Shown here: piece by piece, positions 62,199-64,000 of the stretch
Layout: every line of letters begins with the position of its first letter
Position numbering within the stretch: the stretch's first letter is position 1
The notes under the pieces: model-generated
What the model saw: the letters and a program-made list of their open reading frames with translations, nothing else
What the model was told of the DNA's origin: nothing
Database searches by the model: none
Translations under genes and position numbers: made by a program
DNA from: Cyanoderma ruficeps
Lineage: Eukaryota > Chordata > Aves > Passeriformes > Timaliidae
DNA length: 64,000 nt
Direction: 5' to 3'
Assembly: GCA_008694505.1 (NCBI GenBank)
Contig: VZDJ01000056.1
Coordinates: 6,389,205-6,453,204, forward strand

Positions 62199-63340
62199 AA
62201 AACCAAAAGAAAAGAAAAAAAAAGAAAAAAATTGTTTAGCAAATAATATAGTGTTGGGAAAGGATGAGATTGTTCAACAACCTGCAATTTATTTTAGATG
62301 ACAAAAAATGAGACAGGCGAAGTAGGGCATGTTTTGCTGAACATCGATGGCAGTTGCACAACATTTTCATGCATTAAAAAGCAATAACTTTCCAGTTATT
62401 AATTAACTCCTATTGCCAATACTATTACCAGCAGCTGGAAACATCTACTGAACAAGACACATGTTTGTTTTTTTTTTCTTCCAGACTGCAATCCTGTTCC
62501 AACTGCCAAAAGTTTTGAAAAATATTCCAAGTATTTGGCTGACTCTTCAGTAGCCTCATCAATATCCCCCTCATCAGCATTTCTTCACCTACCACCCACA
62601 TTTTGCCATCCTCTGGATGACAGAAGGCAGGAGCATCTCAGCTGGAAGAGGCTGGTGAGGCCCTGGTAGAAGGAGAGGTCTGTCCCCACCTCCCACGCCT
62701 GATGCTGTGCACGTGTGTGCACCACCAGCCCTACCTGGAGCCACTGACACCCTGTGCCAGCAGATCAGGGGTTAAGCTCCTCATCTGCCTCTACCTCCTA
62801 GAAAAACATTCTGCATTTCCACTGGTCAGACTTGGACATCTTTAAGGTTCCTTCCTGGCTTTGCTTTCTCATTAACCAAAAAACCATTCACTGGTGTGAG
62901 CAGTGATGACAATACCTGCCACAGTTCTGTGTTTATTCTGATCTATTTAGTGTAGGCTGTTTAGGTTTTATTTCTATTTATAAGCTTAGGAAAAAAAACA
63001 AAACAATAACAATCCATTCAGAGCAAGCTTTTAATACCACTGTTCATTCTTCATTCCCTATTTATATCCTTCTGGAGTTCTGTGATCGGAAGATAGTACT
63101 ACCAGCTTCCCCTGGTGTAAGTTTGTTCGTAGAAAAAAAAGGAAAGTTACACAATAGCTCTACCATTACACAAAGGTTGTGCATAAACATCTGCATAATG
63201 TAATATTTTCCACAGGATGAGACCAATAGGGCATGTATTCTGCATTAGTTTCTAATGGCTCGGTTTTGGTAGGGACTGTGGAAGCACACAAGTTATGAGA
63301 AAAAGGGAGTATTTCTTTTGCATTCAACTTCAGTTATCAG
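62199..63340. other. unique non-coding DNA, no gene seen
   Basis: No gene. A purine-rich stretch continues to about 62232. A weak CR1-like word occurs near 62828-62860 (see rejected items). Confidence 0.6.
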
Positions 63341-63521
63341 TGGTGGCATCCCAGGGAAGTGGCCACAGCCCCAAGCTTGGCAGAGTTCAAGGAGCATTTG
63401 GACAATTCTGTCAGGAACTCTGAGAGCATTCTGCTGTGTCTCTTGGGGTGTCCTGCGCAGGGCTAAGAGTTGGACTCGATGATCCTTGTGTATTCCTTCC
63501 AAATCAGCATATTCTGCGATG
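63341..63521 (+). mobile_element. CR1 LINE 3'-end fragment
   Basis: GGTGGCATCCCAGGGAAGTG, then GAGTTCAAGGAGCATTTGGA, CAATTCTGTCAGGAACTCTG, TGTCTCTTGGGGTGTCCTG, GAGTTGGACTCGATGATCC and TTGTGTATTCCTTCCAAATC follow the CR1 3' end in correct order. The tail repeat shows as TATTCTGCGATG. It is the best-preserved CR1 copy by eye, of a subtype different from the 4851 and 39203 copies (it reads TTGGACTCGATGATCCTTGT where the 39203 copy reads AACAAGATGATCTTTAGG). Confidence 0.94.
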
Positions 63522-64000
63522 TGCATTGAAGGTATGAAAGGTTGTCCATAGAAACCTAAATTTTGGGCAAAGCAGATGTGAAAACAGCAATTTTCAGGGA
63601 GCCTATGAGCCATGTCGGAGCCACATCACACATGCCTACACCCACAGTGTGGATAGCTTGTCTTCTGCTCCTTGGGACATCACCACACAGAAAGCCTGGA
63701 GTTCCTTCATCACCTGCATTGATTGGCAACAATTTCCCAGTAGCTGGTGTACCTGCAGTGGGAGAGACCAAAGCTGTTTCCTCTCATAGGTGACTGCTCT
63801 TTCCATTCCATCCACGGTCATCCTCAGACTGCCCCACTCTTTTCCCACACAACTCCCCACAGGGGTCTGCATCTCCCACCTCTGTAGATGTCTCAGCATG
63901 GAAGGAACAGTCTTGGACCTGCTCAGATTTGTGGTGCCATCAAAATCCACCCCATCTTTTCCAGTTATGGCTGCTTTTCTGCCCGAGGAGAAACATGCCA
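63522..64000. other. unique non-coding DNA, no gene seen
   Basis: Frames on both strands (71-104 codons) overlap here, with no recognisable domain. Nothing else was seen to the window end. Confidence 0.55.

Noticed and set aside
62828..62860. CR1-like word (CTTGGACATCTTTAAGGTTC)
   Set aside because: It resembles the CR1 terminal segment for about 30 bp, but has no tail repeat and no matching upstream part, so it is too short to call.

Overview
This window reads as vertebrate, and most likely bird, non-coding DNA. It has no operons, Shine-Dalgarno sites or dense long ORFs. It carries decayed 3' ends of chicken repeat 1 (CR1) LINEs whose tails end in the avian pattern GATTCTATGATTCTAT, and solo long terminal repeats (LTRs) of endogenous retroviruses. 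Two runs of N show it is a draft assembly scaffold. A passerine is my guess from the look of the LTRs, but I could not test this.

No protein-coding gene could be supported. Every open frame is short; the longest is about 165 codons, which is within what chance gives in 64 kb. None matches a protein family I recognise. I see no tRNA, rRNA, CRISPR array or CpG island. The window is best read as a gene desert or a very large intron. Two minus-strand areas, 11191-13333 and 35520-36017, are kept only as weak exon or pseudogene candidates.

Layout: 1-4.8 kb is unique non-coding DNA. A CR1 tail lies at 4.85-5.02 kb. Unique sequence with possible conserved regulatory elements follows to 18.4 kb, including the minus-strand ORF stack. 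A minus-strand solo LTR at 18.4-18.8 kb has TATA, CCAAT and RFX X-box motifs. A 118-base assembly gap lies at 23.0 kb, next to a T homopolymer. A CpG-retaining, homeodomain-site-rich block at 24.8-25.1 kb is my best enhancer candidate, with a second block at 28.4-28.7 kb. CR1 tails lie at 30.4, 39.2 and 44.2 kb. A 39-bp tandem duplication is at 33.2 kb. Two related plus-strand solo LTRs of equal length (446 bp) are at 40.1 and 57.3 kb. A perfect 22-bp inverted repeat is at 53.8 kb. A longer CR1 copy is at 56.9-57.2 kb, a very G-rich tract at 62.2 kb, and a final CR1 tail at 63.3-63.5 kb.

All six CR1 fragments and two of the three LTRs are on the plus strand. With no genes, there is no pathway to assemble. 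The functional content, if any, is regulatory: candidate conserved non-coding elements and LTR-derived promoters.
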